Positions 54,364-62,902 of a DNA stretch of 64,000 bases are shown in pieces. A program made the position numbers and the translations under genes. Position 1 is the stretch's first letter. Every line of letters begins with the position of its first letter. Location: NCBI GenBank assembly GCA_045600965.1, contig JAZRYW010000050.1:16168-80167 (forward strand), written 5' to 3'. The DNA is from RGIG6374 sp045600965 (GTDB lineage Bacteria > Bacteroidota > Bacteroidia > Bacteroidales > UBA932). Under the pieces are notes generated by a model that did not search any database, was not told the origin of the DNA, and saw nothing but the letters and a program-made list of their open reading frames with translations.

Positions 54364-55145
54364 AAAGTGACTTTTGTGCCCGATTCATCACCTATGCGCA
54401 GGGCGCTCTTTATCGTCGCCAGTGACGCGCCGCCGCGAAGGGCATCGAGGCAGTTCTCAATTTTGGGTATCATTCCGTCAGAGACCGTGCCGGAAGCCTT
54501 CATCTGATTGAAGAGTTCCCCGGTCATAAGCGGTATCACGCTCGAAGGGTCGTTTATGTCGCGCATCACCCCCTCGAGTTCGAAGCAGCATACCAGTTCA
54601 CCGCCAAGGGCGGCGGCGATGCAGGAGGCCACCGTGTCGGCGTTGGTGTTGAGCAGCTGTCCGTTGCCGTCGTGGTTGATTGCGCAGAGGACAGGCGTCA
54701 GTCCCAGGGAAAGAAGGCCCCTGAGCATAACGGTGTCCACCGAAGAGGGCTTCACATCCCCCACGAAGCCATAGTCGACGAGGGTGACTCCGTCCTGGAG
54801 CAGTTTCGGAGAGCGTTTCTCAGCCCTGACGATGTCCGCATCGGCGCCGGACAGACCCAGCGCATTGCAGCCGTATTTCTGGAGAGCGGCCACCAGCGAC
54901 TTGTTGCACCATCCGGCATAGGCCATAGTCACTGCCTTCAGCGCATCCGCATCGGTCACACGCCGGCCTTCTATCTTTACAGGCACCTGCCCGAGACTCT
55001 TCTGCAGGGACGAGGCCATAACCCCGCCGCCGTGGACAAGCACCTTCGGCCCTTCCACAGAGGCGAATGCGCGGCAGAAGCTGTCAAAGGAAGCCTCATC
55101 CCCGATGACGCTTCCGCCTATCTTGAAAACCCTTATTCCAGACAT
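54360..55145 (-). CDS. argB: N-acetylglutamate kinase
   Basis: 261 residues of the amino-acid-kinase fold: FKIGGSV, LVHGGGVMASSL, and NINADTVA-like NTNADTVASCIAAALGGE. It phosphorylates N-acyl-glutamate. It lacks the N-terminal helix of arginine-inhibited kinases, so feedback control may lie elsewhere, which is notable given the ArgR fusion. Overlaps argD by 13 nt. Confidence 0.92.
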   Translation of the reverse strand: MSGIRVFKIGGSVIGDEASFDSFCRAFASVEGPKVLVHGGGVMASSLQKSLGQVPVKIEGRRVTDADALKAVTMAYAGWCNKSLVAALQKYGCNALGLSGADADIVRAEKRSPKLLQDGVTLVDYGFVGDVKPSSVDTVMLRGLLSLGLTPVLCAINHDGNGQLLNTNADTVASCIAAALGGELVCCFELEGVMRDINDPSSVIPLMTGELFNQMKASGTVSDGMIPKIENCLDALRGGASLATIKSALRIGDESGTKVTL

Positions 55146-56263
55146 TCCTTCAGAGAAGTTGTGAACCTGCGGGCCTGCAGGGCGTCGAGGCAGAGAGGGG
55201 CCAGCAGGCGTATCATATCAGTTCCGGCCACACCGGTGAAAATATGCTTTTCAAAAAGCAGTTTGCCCCGTATGCCGGCCACGGGACGGTTGAACTCTAT
55301 GCCAAGCATAAGCCCGCGGCCGCGCACTTCCTTTATCGCGCCGCCGGAGGGGATGTTCTCCTTGAGGAACCTGCCCACGTTCAGCGCGTTTTCAACAAGG
55401 TTGTCGCTCTCCATAACGTCGAGCACGGCAAGAGCCGCGGCCACCGCGAGGTGGTTTCCTCCGAAGGTGGTGCCGAGCATTCCCTTGCGCGCCACGAACT
55501 GCGGGGCTATGAGTATACCGCCGCAGGGGAAACCGTTGGCTATGCCCTTGCCCATAGTTATTATGTCGGGGCGGACATCGTCCCACTGGTGGGCGAAGAA
55601 ACGCCCGGTGCGGCCGTAGCCGCTCTGCACCTCGTCGAGTATGAGTGCCGCGCCATAGCGGTTGCATAGCCTCTGAAGCTCCTTGAGGAAGCCCGGTGCG
55701 GGTACGTTGATGCCGCCGCAACCCTGTATGCCTTCTATTATCACGCCGGCCACGTCTCCGCCCAGGAGAGCCTTCTCAACTCCGGATACATCGTTCAGGT
55801 CGACGAAGGTGACCTTGTGGACAGAGTTGAAGGGTGAGACTATGGCCGGATTGTCGGTCACGGCCACGGCGCCCGAAGTGCGTCCGTGGAAACTCCTGCG
55901 AAAAGCCACTACGCGGTCCTTGCCCGTATGGAAGGAAGCCAGTTTGAGGGCGTTCTCATTCGATTCCGCGCCGCTGTTGTCAAGGAAAAGGGAGTAGTCG
56001 GGATAGCCGCTGGCCTCCCCCAGCCTCCTTGCGAACTCCACCTGAAGGGGATTGCGCACGCTGTTGGAATAGAAGCCGAGCCTGCTCAACTGTTCGGAGA
56101 CCGCCTCCACATAATGGGGATGGCAATGTCCTATGGATATCACTGCGTGCCCGCCGTAGAGGTCGAGGTACTCTGTGCCCCTGTCATCCCAGATGCGGCA
56201 GCCCTGGGCCCTGACAGGAGTTACGTCAAAAAGGGAATATACATCGAATAGATTCATAGTCAA
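55133..56263 (-). CDS. argD: Acetyl/succinylornithine aminotransferase
   Basis: 376 residues, class III PLP aminotransferase. LFLDNSGAESNENALKLA, ILDEVQSGYGRTG and the PLP lysine in ITMGKGIANGFP are all present. Start 6 nt after argC; Met3 is an alternative. Confidence 0.94.
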   Translation of the reverse strand: MTMNLFDVYSLFDVTPVRAQGCRIWDDRGTEYLDLYGGHAVISIGHCHPHYVEAVSEQLSRLGFYSNSVRNPLQVEFARRLGEASGYPDYSLFLDNSGAESNENALKLASFHTGKDRVVAFRRSFHGRTSGAVAVTDNPAIVSPFNSVHKVTFVDLNDVSGVEKALLGGDVAGVIIEGIQGCGGINVPAPGFLKELQRLCNRYGAALILDEVQSGYGRTGRFFAHQWDDVRPDIITMGKGIANGFPCGGILIAPQFVARKGMLGTTFGGNHLAVAAALAVLDVMESDNLVENALNVGRFLKENIPSGGAIKEVRGRGLMLGIEFNRPVAGIRGKLLFEKHIFTGVAGTDMIRLLAPLCLDALQARRFTTSLKECLE

Positions 56264-56269
56264 AGATTA

Positions 56270-57229
56270 TCAAAAGGCGCTGGCCTTCAGCTTGAGGCCG
56301 GTTGTCTGCGGGAGAGAGGCCATTATGTTCATATTCTGCACGGCCTGTCCCGACGCGCCCTTGAGAAGGTTGTCGATCACGGAGGTGATGACTATCTTCC
56401 CGTCGTGCTTCTCCACGTGGAGCAGGCATTTGTTGGTGTTGACCACCTGCTTGAGATCCACCTCGCGCCCACTGACGAAGGTGAAGGCGGCATCCCTGTA
56501 GTAATCGCAGTAGAGGGCCACGGCCGCATCCTCGTCAAGAGGGCAGGAAGTGTGGACGCTCGCGAATATGCCGCGCGCGAAATCACCCCTGACAGGAACG
56601 AAGTTGATGACAGGCTCCCGGCCCTGAATGGAGGCCAGGTTGCGGCGTATCTCCAGCAGATGCTGGTGGGTGAACACCTTGTAGGAACTGATGTTGCTGT
56701 TCCTCCAACTGAAATGGGTAGTTGCGGACGGCTTGACGCCGGCCCCCGTGGAACCCGTGACGGCCGTCACGTTCACCTCGCCTGTAAGGAGGCCCTCCGA
56801 GGCAAGAGGGAGAAGCGCAAGCTGTATGGCGGTTGCGAAACAGCCCGGGTTGGCCACCTTCGTCGCCGAGGCGATTGCACCTGCCTGCCACTCCGGCAGA
56901 CCATATACGTAACCGTTGCTCTGATCGCGGTAGTCCTGGGCCAGGTCTATGACCTTCAGGCCCGACGGAGCCTTGTGGGCATTCCAGAACTCCGCGCTCC
57001 TTCCGTGAGCGGAGCACATAAAGAGCACGTCCACCGAGGAGAGGTCGAAACTGCTGCAGAAACGTTCCGTGGTGTCGCCGGTCAGCCCGGCGTGTACATC
57101 GCAGAGAAGGTTGCCTGCGTTGCTTTCCGATTGCACGAATGAGATTTCGACCTGAGGATGGTTGACCAGTATGCGTATCAGTTCACCGGCCGTGTATCCG
57201 GCCCCGCCTGTTATGCCGACCTTTATCAT
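56270..57229 (-). CDS. argC: N-acetyl-gamma-glutamyl-phosphate reductase
   Basis: 319 residues. N-terminal GITGGAGYTAGELIRIL binds NADPH; the catalytic Cys is in VANPGCFATAIQLAL. The start overlaps the argG stop by 4 nt. Confidence 0.95.
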   Translation of the reverse strand: MIKVGITGGAGYTAGELIRILVNHPQVEISFVQSESNAGNLLCDVHAGLTGDTTERFCSSFDLSSVDVLFMCSAHGRSAEFWNAHKAPSGLKVIDLAQDYRDQSNGYVYGLPEWQAGAIASATKVANPGCFATAIQLALLPLASEGLLTGEVNVTAVTGSTGAGVKPSATTHFSWRNSNISSYKVFTHQHLLEIRRNLASIQGREPVINFVPVRGDFARGIFASVHTSCPLDEDAAVALYCDYYRDAAFTFVSGREVDLKQVVNTNKCLLHVEKHDGKIVITSVIDNLLKGASGQAVQNMNIMASLPQTTGLKLKASAF

Positions 57230-58440
57230 AGTTCTGTGTCAAGTTCTTCAGGATGTGAGAGATAGTAGGCCCTCAGAGGTGTGCTGAGTATCTTTATGAA
57301 GCCCTTCGCATCCTCACCGGTCCAGCCTTTGGCGCCCTCGCCGTATTCGCCCAGCTTGTTCTTCACAAGGTCGGAGGCAGAGTCCACGCCGACGGTCTCG
57401 AAGCAATAGGGACGAAGTTTCAGGGTCACCACTCCGGTCACGTTGCGCTGACTGCTCTGAAGCATCTGCTCGATGTCGCGCATCACGGGCTCGAGATACT
57501 GGCTTTCGTGAAGGAACATTCCGTACCAGTTGCCCACCTGCTCCTTCCAGTACTGCTGCCATTTGCTGAGGGTGAACTTCTCGAGAAGCTTGTGGGCGGC
57601 AATTATCAGCATAGGTGCGGCCGCTTCGAAACCAACCCGGCCCTTTATGCCTATGATGGTGTCACCCACGTGGATGTCACGTCCCACTCCCCAGGCGGCT
57701 CCGATTTTCTCCACCTGCTGTATGGCCGCTATGCGGTCGTCGAAGTCAATACCGTTGACTGAGGTCACCTCTCCTTCCGTGAAGCCTATCCTGAGCTCCT
57801 CCCAGCCTTCCTTCACCGGGTGCTTCAGGAACGCCGATTCCGGCAGGCCCTGCCTGGAGTCGAGTATTTCGCCTCCGCAGATTGACGTACCCCAGATGCC
57901 CACGTTGTAGGAATACTTGAGTTTGGCGAAATCTGCGTTGAACCCGTGTGAATTGAGATAGTCAACTTCCTCCTTGCGGCTGAGGTTGCCGTCACGCGTA
58001 AGGGTGATGATTTCCATTTCAGGGCACATCACAAGGAAGGTCATATCGAAGCGCACCTGATCGTTGCCGGCCCCGGTGGAGCCGTGGGCAATGGCCTGCG
58101 CGCCTATGCTGCGGGCATAGCGGGCTATGGCCATTCCCTGGAAGATACGCTCGGATGAAACGCTGACGGGATAGGTCCCGTTGCGGAGCACGTTCCCGAA
58201 AATCATATATTTCAGGCTCTTTGCATAATATTCAGCCGTAACGTCAAGGGTTACATACTGCCTGGCGCCGAGCAGATAGGCGTTCTTCTCGTTGGCGGCG
58301 AGCTGCTCCGGGCTGAAACCGCCGGTGTTGGCGCAGGCGGCATAGACTTCGTACCCCTTTTCACGGGCGAGGTACATTACCGTATATGAGGTGTCCAGAC
58401 CGCCGCTGAACGCAACCACAACTTTCTTTTTCTGTTCCAT
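57226..58440 (-). CDS. argG: Argininosuccinate synthase
   Basis: 404 residues. ATP site VVAFSGGLDTSYTVMYL; GSTGAGNDQVRFD and the C-terminal region follow. It condenses citrulline and aspartate. ATG at 58440 matches the family N-terminus; the upstream frame runs into the argR intergenic gap of 10 nt. Second gene of the operon. Confidence 0.95.
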   Translation of the reverse strand: MEQKKKVVVAFSGGLDTSYTVMYLAREKGYEVYAACANTGGFSPEQLAANEKNAYLLGARQYVTLDVTAEYYAKSLKYMIFGNVLRNGTYPVSVSSERIFQGMAIARYARSIGAQAIAHGSTGAGNDQVRFDMTFLVMCPEMEIITLTRDGNLSRKEEVDYLNSHGFNADFAKLKYSYNVGIWGTSICGGEILDSRQGLPESAFLKHPVKEGWEELRIGFTEGEVTSVNGIDFDDRIAAIQQVEKIGAAWGVGRDIHVGDTIIGIKGRVGFEAAAPMLIIAAHKLLEKFTLSKWQQYWKEQVGNWYGMFLHESQYLEPVMRDIEQMLQSSQRNVTGVVTLKLRPYCFETVGVDSASDLVKNKLGEYGEGAKGWTGEDAKGFIKILSTPLRAYYLSHPEELDTEL

Positions 58441-58450
58441 AGTATATCTG

Positions 58451-59440
58451 TTATTCGTCGGGGTGATGTATCTGGAGATGCTCCTTTGGGTCATAGAGCA
58501 GACCCGTGCAGATGCACATCTGATAGTCGTTTCTCTTGAGTACGTCCACGTTGCGGCAGCCTTCGCAGCCTTTCCAGAATTCCGGGTCGTCTGTAAGCTG
58601 CGCGAAGGGCACCGGCCTGAAGCCGAATTCGTAGTTCATCTTCATCACTGCGGCCCCCGTGGTTATGGAGAATATCTTCGCATCGGGGAAAAGGGTGCGG
58701 GACAGGATGAAGGTCTGTTCCTTGATACGCCTCGACAGGCCGAGGCCGCGGAACTTGTGGGCTACAATCAGCCCTGAATTGGCCACGAAGCTCTTGCCTC
58801 CCCAGGATTCTATGTATGAGAATCCCGCAAACTGTCCGTCATCGGTCACGGCTATCACAGACTTGCCGCCGAGTATCTTGCTGTTGACATAGTCCTCCGT
58901 GCGGGTTGCAATGCCGGTCTTGCGTTCAAGCGATGAAATATATATCTCATTGCATATTTCGGGAGCATAGCGGGTATCATCCGCAGTGGCGACCCTCACG
59001 GTTATGTCAATAATATTGAATATGGCCTTCAGGGCCGTCTCAAGTCTTTTCCTGTCAACATTCTCCCTGAGCGCCACGAACACGGTGTCATCTCCGGCAA
59101 CCGTCCCCATCACGCCTTCAATCTGCGACTTGTCCACGACGGAGGCCACTGCCGAGGCTAAACCGGGCTGACAGTGCAGCACGCACATCTGTCCTGATAT
59201 GTCGATGCTGTCAATCGGCAGACGGCTTCTTTCCGCCGGTTTCTTCTGTATCCTGTAATAGAATCCCTCCCTGGGGTCAGTCACCTTCACTGCCGATATC
59301 TCCTTTAAATCGCGCGAGAGCGTGGCCTGTGTGACCGTTATCTGTTTTTCGGCCAGAGCCCGGACGAGTTCCTCCTGAGTCCTGACCTTGCGGCTGCCGA
59401 TAATCTCGGCGAGAGCCTCCTGTCTGCTGTTCTTTCCCAT
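58451..59440 (-). CDS. Arginine repressor fused to a GNAT acetyltransferase (ArgR-ArgA-like)
   Basis: 329 residues in one uninterrupted frame. Residues 1-65 are the ArgR winged helix (TQATLSRDLKE at 37-47 with the DNA-contacting S42-R43). Residues 76-145 are the ArgR C-terminal oligomerisation and arginine-binding domain (GVMGTVAGDDTVFV, with D117-D118). From about residue 147 a GNAT domain follows, with the acetyl-CoA loop at R231-G-L-G234 and SITTGAAVMKMNYEFGF. A Cys-rich end follows (C292, C295, C309, C311). In Bacteroides, argR and this GNAT, the proposed N-acyl-glutamate synthase, are separate adjacent genes. There is no linker of low complexity, and both parts look intact. First gene of the arginine operon, under an ARG-box-like palindrome. 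Confidence 0.88.
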   Translation of the reverse strand: MGKNSRQEALAEIIGSRKVRTQEELVRALAEKQITVTQATLSRDLKEISAVKVTDPREGFYYRIQKKPAERSRLPIDSIDISGQMCVLHCQPGLASAVASVVDKSQIEGVMGTVAGDDTVFVALRENVDRKRLETALKAIFNIIDITVRVATADDTRYAPEICNEIYISSLERKTGIATRTEDYVNSKILGGKSVIAVTDDGQFAGFSYIESWGGKSFVANSGLIVAHKFRGLGLSRRIKEQTFILSRTLFPDAKIFSITTGAAVMKMNYEFGFRPVPFAQLTDDPEFWKGCEGCRNVDVLKRNDYQMCICTGLLYDPKEHLQIHHPDE

Positions 59441-59469
59441 TGGTTTAGAATCTGTTTTCAATTTTTATG

Positions 59470-59501
59470 CAAAAGTATGTATAATTATTCATATATGCAA
59501 A
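59470..59501 (-). promoter_or_regulatory. Arginine operon promoter with embedded ARG-box-like operator
   Basis: Minus strand: TTTG (59501-59498), 20 nt, TACTTTTG (59477-59470). Between the two lies TATGTATAATTATTCATA (59476-59493), an 18-bp near-perfect palindrome matching the E. coli ARG box pattern TNAATWWWWATTNA with one mismatch. ArgR bound here would block polymerase, so the fusion protein probably represses its own operon. Confidence 0.65.
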
Positions 59502-59502
59502 A

Positions 59503-59529
59503 AAAGAGGGTGACAAAATCATCCTCTTT
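59503..59529 (-). terminator. Intrinsic terminator after pta
   Basis: 11-bp stem AAAGAGGGTGA / TCATCCTCTTT (one G-T pair) with loop CAAAA; on the minus strand it is followed by TTTTTTTG. Its T-run merges with the -33 element of the arginine operon promoter. Confidence 0.7.
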
Positions 59530-59545
59530 AATTGGTGTCTGCTCC

Positions 59546-59568
59546 GGGCTGTGCCGGCAGCACAGCCC
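59546..59568 (-). other. Strong hairpin between pta and its terminator
   Basis: Perfect 9-bp GC-rich stem GGGCTGTGC-CGGCA-GCACAGCCC, 13 nt after the pta stop, without a T-run. Likely a 3'-end stabilising structure or auxiliary terminator. Confidence 0.5.
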
Positions 59569-59581
59569 TATGCCGCTCTTC

Positions 59582-60589
59582 TTACTTGGTGTCCATTGCT
59601 TGGCAGGCGGTGATGGCTATCATCTTGTAGACGTCATCCACCGAGCATCCGCGGCTAAGGTCGTTCACGGGACGGGCGATGCCCTGCAGGATGGGCCCTA
59701 TGGCATCCGCTCCGGCGAGCCTCTGGGAGAGTTTGTATCCTATGTTGCCGGCTTCGAGGTTGGGGAATATCAGCACGTTGGCGTGACCTGCTATTTCCGA
59801 GCCGGGAGCCTTCTTCGCGGCGACTGCGGGAACCAGGGCCGCATCTGCCTGAAGTTCTCCGTCGATTGCGAGTTCGGGGTAGGTCTCCTTGGCAATGCGG
59901 GTGGCCTCAACCACCTTGTCGACGACTTCGTGCTTCGCGCTTCCCTTCGTCGAGAAGGACAGCATAGCTATGCGGGGGTTCTCTATGCCTGCGACACTCT
60001 TTGCAGTCTGCGCGGTGCAGTAGGCAATCTGCGCCAGCTGGCCTGCGTCAGGTACGGGAGTGACGGCGATGTCGCCATAGAGAAGAATGCCGTTGTCGCC
60101 GTACTGAGGGGTTTTGGTGACCATCAGCATACAACCGCTCACGCAACTGATGCCCGGTGTGCACTTTATGATCTGGAGTGCGGGGCGGAGGGTATCTCCG
60201 GTCGTCGAGAGCGCGCCGCTTATCTGTCCGTCGGCGTTGCCGCTCTTGATGATCATACAGCCGAAATACAGAGGATCCTTCATCTGTTCGCGGGCCTTCT
60301 CAAGTGTCATACCCTTGTTCTTCCGCAGTTCGTAGAAATATTCCGCATATCTTTCCGTGTCGGGGCTGGTTGCCGGGTCGACGATGGTGGCCCCGCCTAT
60401 GTGCTTCAGGCCGAGTTCGGCGGCCTTCGCCATAATTTCCGTTTCACTTCCTATCAATACGATGTCGGCCAGGCCGTCGGCGATGGCCCTGTCGGCTGCG
60501 GTGATGGTGCGGTCTTCGAGTGATTCGGGCAAGACAATGCGCTGTCTGTTGGACTTTGCGCGTGCGAATATGCTTTCAATTAGTGTCAT
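59582..60589 (-). CDS. pta: Phosphate acetyltransferase
   Basis: 335 residues, short Pta form with only the catalytic domain. It exchanges acetyl between CoA and phosphate. The family block SGNADGQISGALSTTGDTLR and VFSFSTKG-like MLSFSTKGSA are present. Usual partner ackA is not in the window. Starts 5 nt after the phosphatase gene, so the two form an operon. Confidence 0.94.
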   Translation of the reverse strand: MTLIESIFARAKSNRQRIVLPESLEDRTITAADRAIADGLADIVLIGSETEIMAKAAELGLKHIGGATIVDPATSPDTERYAEYFYELRKNKGMTLEKAREQMKDPLYFGCMIIKSGNADGQISGALSTTGDTLRPALQIIKCTPGISCVSGCMLMVTKTPQYGDNGILLYGDIAVTPVPDAGQLAQIAYCTAQTAKSVAGIENPRIAMLSFSTKGSAKHEVVDKVVEATRIAKETYPELAIDGELQADAALVPAVAAKKAPGSEIAGHANVLIFPNLEAGNIGYKLSQRLAGADAIGPILQGIARPVNDLSRGCSVDDVYKMIAITACQAMDTK

Positions 60590-60594
60590 ATTGT

Positions 60595-61416
60595 TTAGAT
60601 TTTTTCAAGGTATCGGTCCTGCAGCGTGCGGATATCGGCGTCGGTGAGCAGGAGCCTTTCGTGCAGGAATGCGTCCATACCGCCGTAGTGGATGTCGATG
60701 TAACCGAGCGCCTCGCGGAAGTATTCCACATTGACGCTCGACATTGCCTGCGCCACACCCACTGCGGCATCGTCACCGCCCTTGCGCCGGATCTGCTCTA
60801 TTATCCTGCCGGTCGGCTCGTAGTATGCGTCCTTGGAGCAGGAGAAATCGGCGATGATAAGGTCTCTCGTCGCTCCGAGGGCGGAAAGGATGAACGCCGC
60901 GCCAAGTCCGGTGCGGTCCTTGCCCTGGGAACAGTGGAAATAGAAGGCGCCGTTGTCATCGGCCTCCACCAGGAGTCTCATCAGAGTGGAATAACCGTCG
61001 AGGGTGTGCCTGCTGCTGACAAAGGTGGTATAGAGGTTGCTTATCACCAGCTGCACGTAGGGGTCCATCGCGCCGTTGACCATAATGTCCTCGATGGACT
61101 TGAAGCCCCTGGCGAAAAGCGATTCTATGCTCGGCCCGGCATGGCTGTAGTCGATCAGGTCTATGTTGACGTAGGAGGCGCCTCCGATGGCGCGGTCCTC
61201 GCCCCTTGCTATCTCCATTCTGCCGCGAAGATCCACTATATGCTTGAGTTTGAATTTATCACGCAGTGTGGCGGCGTCCTCGTCGCTGACCTTGTCAAGA
61301 GCGCCTCCGCGGAGTATCATTCCGCTTTTTATTATGCGCCCGTCAGCAACGGGATATCCTCCCAGGTCCCTTATGTTGGGTATGCTTTCCAGCTGTATGA
61401 AAGGAAGTGGAGTCAT
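60595..61416 (-). CDS. Tyrosine-protein phosphatase (Y_phosphatase3 type)
   Basis: 273 residues. NIRDLGGYPVADGRIIKSGM followed by LRGGALDKV is the N-terminal signature of bacterial PTP3-like phosphatases; the P-loop is HCSQGKDRTG (CX5R). It removes phosphate from tyrosine residues or phosphoinositide-like substrates. ATG at 61416 is chosen because a -7 box lies at 61443-61450, between it and the upstream Met. Co-transcribed with pta; a link to acetyl phosphate signalling is speculation. Confidence 0.87.
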   Translation of the reverse strand: MTPLPFIQLESIPNIRDLGGYPVADGRIIKSGMILRGGALDKVSDEDAATLRDKFKLKHIVDLRGRMEIARGEDRAIGGASYVNIDLIDYSHAGPSIESLFARGFKSIEDIMVNGAMDPYVQLVISNLYTTFVSSRHTLDGYSTLMRLLVEADDNGAFYFHCSQGKDRTGLGAAFILSALGATRDLIIADFSCSKDAYYEPTGRIIEQIRRKGGDDAAVGVAQAMSSVNVEYFREALGYIDIHYGGMDAFLHERLLLTDADIRTLQDRYLEKI

Positions 61417-61442
61417 TGTTTCCGCTTTTGAAATACGCGGGG

Positions 61443-61450
61443 CAAATTTA
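61443..61450 (-). promoter_or_regulatory. -7 promoter element for the phosphatase-pta operon
   Basis: TAAATTTG on the minus strand, 26 nt before the chosen start codon. No clear -33. Confidence 0.45.
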
Positions 61451-61489
61451 GACAAAATCGCGCGATTTCGGAGCCTTTTTGAATTTTTC

Positions 61490-62674
61490 TCAACGCCCGG
61501 GCAGACGGTGAATCTCGTTCTTGCGTCGTATCAGGGCATTATACCTGTCTATGACCTCGTCCGCGACGTCCTCCCAGGACCGTACGATAGAACGGGATGC
61601 CTGCAATCCGACACGGTGCAATCTTTCAGGGTCGGCGGCAAGTTCCCTTATCCTGGCGCTGAAACTTTCCAGGGTGTTTTCTATGATGAAGCCGTTCTTC
61701 CCGTCCTCGATGATTGAGGATGCCGTTGAATCCCTTATCATTACGGCGGGCGTATGAAGCGCCGCAGCCTCCCTGACCACGAGCGGAGCATTGTCGTATC
61801 TGGAAGGGAAGAGGAAGAGATCCGCCGCCGCATAATATCTTGTGATACTGTCCCTCCGGTCTATGCTGCCGGCGAAGGTCACCTTGTTGTCAAGGCATCT
61901 TTCGGCCACAAGATGACGCATTTCATCGGCCGCATATCCGTTGCCCACGAAAAACATCCTGAACGGGATATCCCTGACCTCGGCCAGAGCATCGATGATG
62001 AACCTGACATTCTTCTCCCAAATATGCTGGCCTACAAAAAGCATCACAAACTCATCGGGTCCGATTCCCAGTTCATTCCTTGCCTCAACGAAATATTTCT
62101 CCGGATAGTCCCTGACCAGATCGCACCCGTTGTCCACCACTTCGACCTTCCCCTTGAATCCGTATTCCCTTATGACATCCTTCACCGAATCCTGCGGCAC
62201 CCACACCTCATCGGCCTTCTCATAGAAGGCGATTATCTCCTTGACTATCGTGTTGACTATGACCTTGGAGCGGATGACCCTCGAAAAATCATCGCGGTAT
62301 TTGGAGTGGAATGTGGCCACCAGCGGGATATTCTGACGCTGGGCCACCTCCCTGGCCGCCAATCCGGCTCCGAAGGGACAATGGGCGTGCAGTATCCTGA
62401 ACCTTGTCTTCATTATGTCAGCGAGAAAAACAGGATCGAGCTGTGCGATTCCCGTGACATAGGGCTTCCGGAAAGGGACGGGAACGGACATATAGTCGAT
62501 GACCCTGTATTCGTATTTGGAATAATCCGTTCCGGGCACGCGGGGAGTGATGACCTGGACACCGCCGACTTTCTTCTGCATCCAGTATGCATAATTCTGG
62601 ACACAGACTGACACTCCGTCCATTACGGGCGGAAAACAGTCGTTGAACAGGCCTATGTTAGCTTCTTCTTTCAT
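61490..62674 (-). CDS. GT4-family glycosyltransferase
   Basis: 394 residues, GT-B fold. N-terminal NIGLFNDCFPPVMDGVSVCV and the donor-site block FLFPSRYDNAPLVVREAAAL are as in alpha-mannosyl- and diacylglycerol-glucosyltransferases. Probably a lipid or polysaccharide glycosyltransferase in the cytoplasm. The 228 bp upstream hold only the terminator of the next gene and no clear promoter. Confidence 0.88.
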   Translation of the reverse strand: MKEEANIGLFNDCFPPVMDGVSVCVQNYAYWMQKKVGGVQVITPRVPGTDYSKYEYRVIDYMSVPVPFRKPYVTGIAQLDPVFLADIMKTRFRILHAHCPFGAGLAAREVAQRQNIPLVATFHSKYRDDFSRVIRSKVIVNTIVKEIIAFYEKADEVWVPQDSVKDVIREYGFKGKVEVVDNGCDLVRDYPEKYFVEARNELGIGPDEFVMLFVGQHIWEKNVRFIIDALAEVRDIPFRMFFVGNGYAADEMRHLVAERCLDNKVTFAGSIDRRDSITRYYAAADLFLFPSRYDNAPLVVREAAALHTPAVMIRDSTASSIIEDGKNGFIIENTLESFSARIRELAADPERLHRVGLQASRSIVRSWEDVADEVIDRYNALIRRKNEIHRLPGR

Positions 62675-62853
62675 ACTTCAAATTGCAACAAAATATGTGC
62701 CTTTCTGGCCATAAAGCCAACTGGGATATGGAAATGACAAAGATTCTACCTGGTTCATCCGTCCGGACCATTAAGTCAGACGCGCTACTAAATGTAATAC
62801 GCTGAAACACAATGAATTTTTAGACATCCTATATCGGCGATGATTTTGAAAAA

Positions 62854-62879
62854 GCCGAGACATCATCACATGTCCCGGC
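62854..62879 (-). terminator. Terminator of the ATPase gene
   Basis: 10-bp stem with one G-U pair on the minus strand (GCCGGGACAT / ATGTCTCGGC), loop of 6 nt, followed by TTTTTC. It lies 23 nt after the ATPase stop. Confidence 0.6.
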
Positions 62880-62902
62880 CTTAATTTGTTCCTGATGTCA
62901 GA

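Noticed and set aside
59477..60523. 348-codon plus-strand frame opposite pta
   Set aside because: It begins inside the arg promoter region and terminator hairpins and mirrors the conserved pta gene.
62675..62902. Possible small RNA or tRNA in the 228-bp gap
   Set aside because: Only the ATPase terminator is evident; no cloverleaf or promoter plus terminator pair was found.
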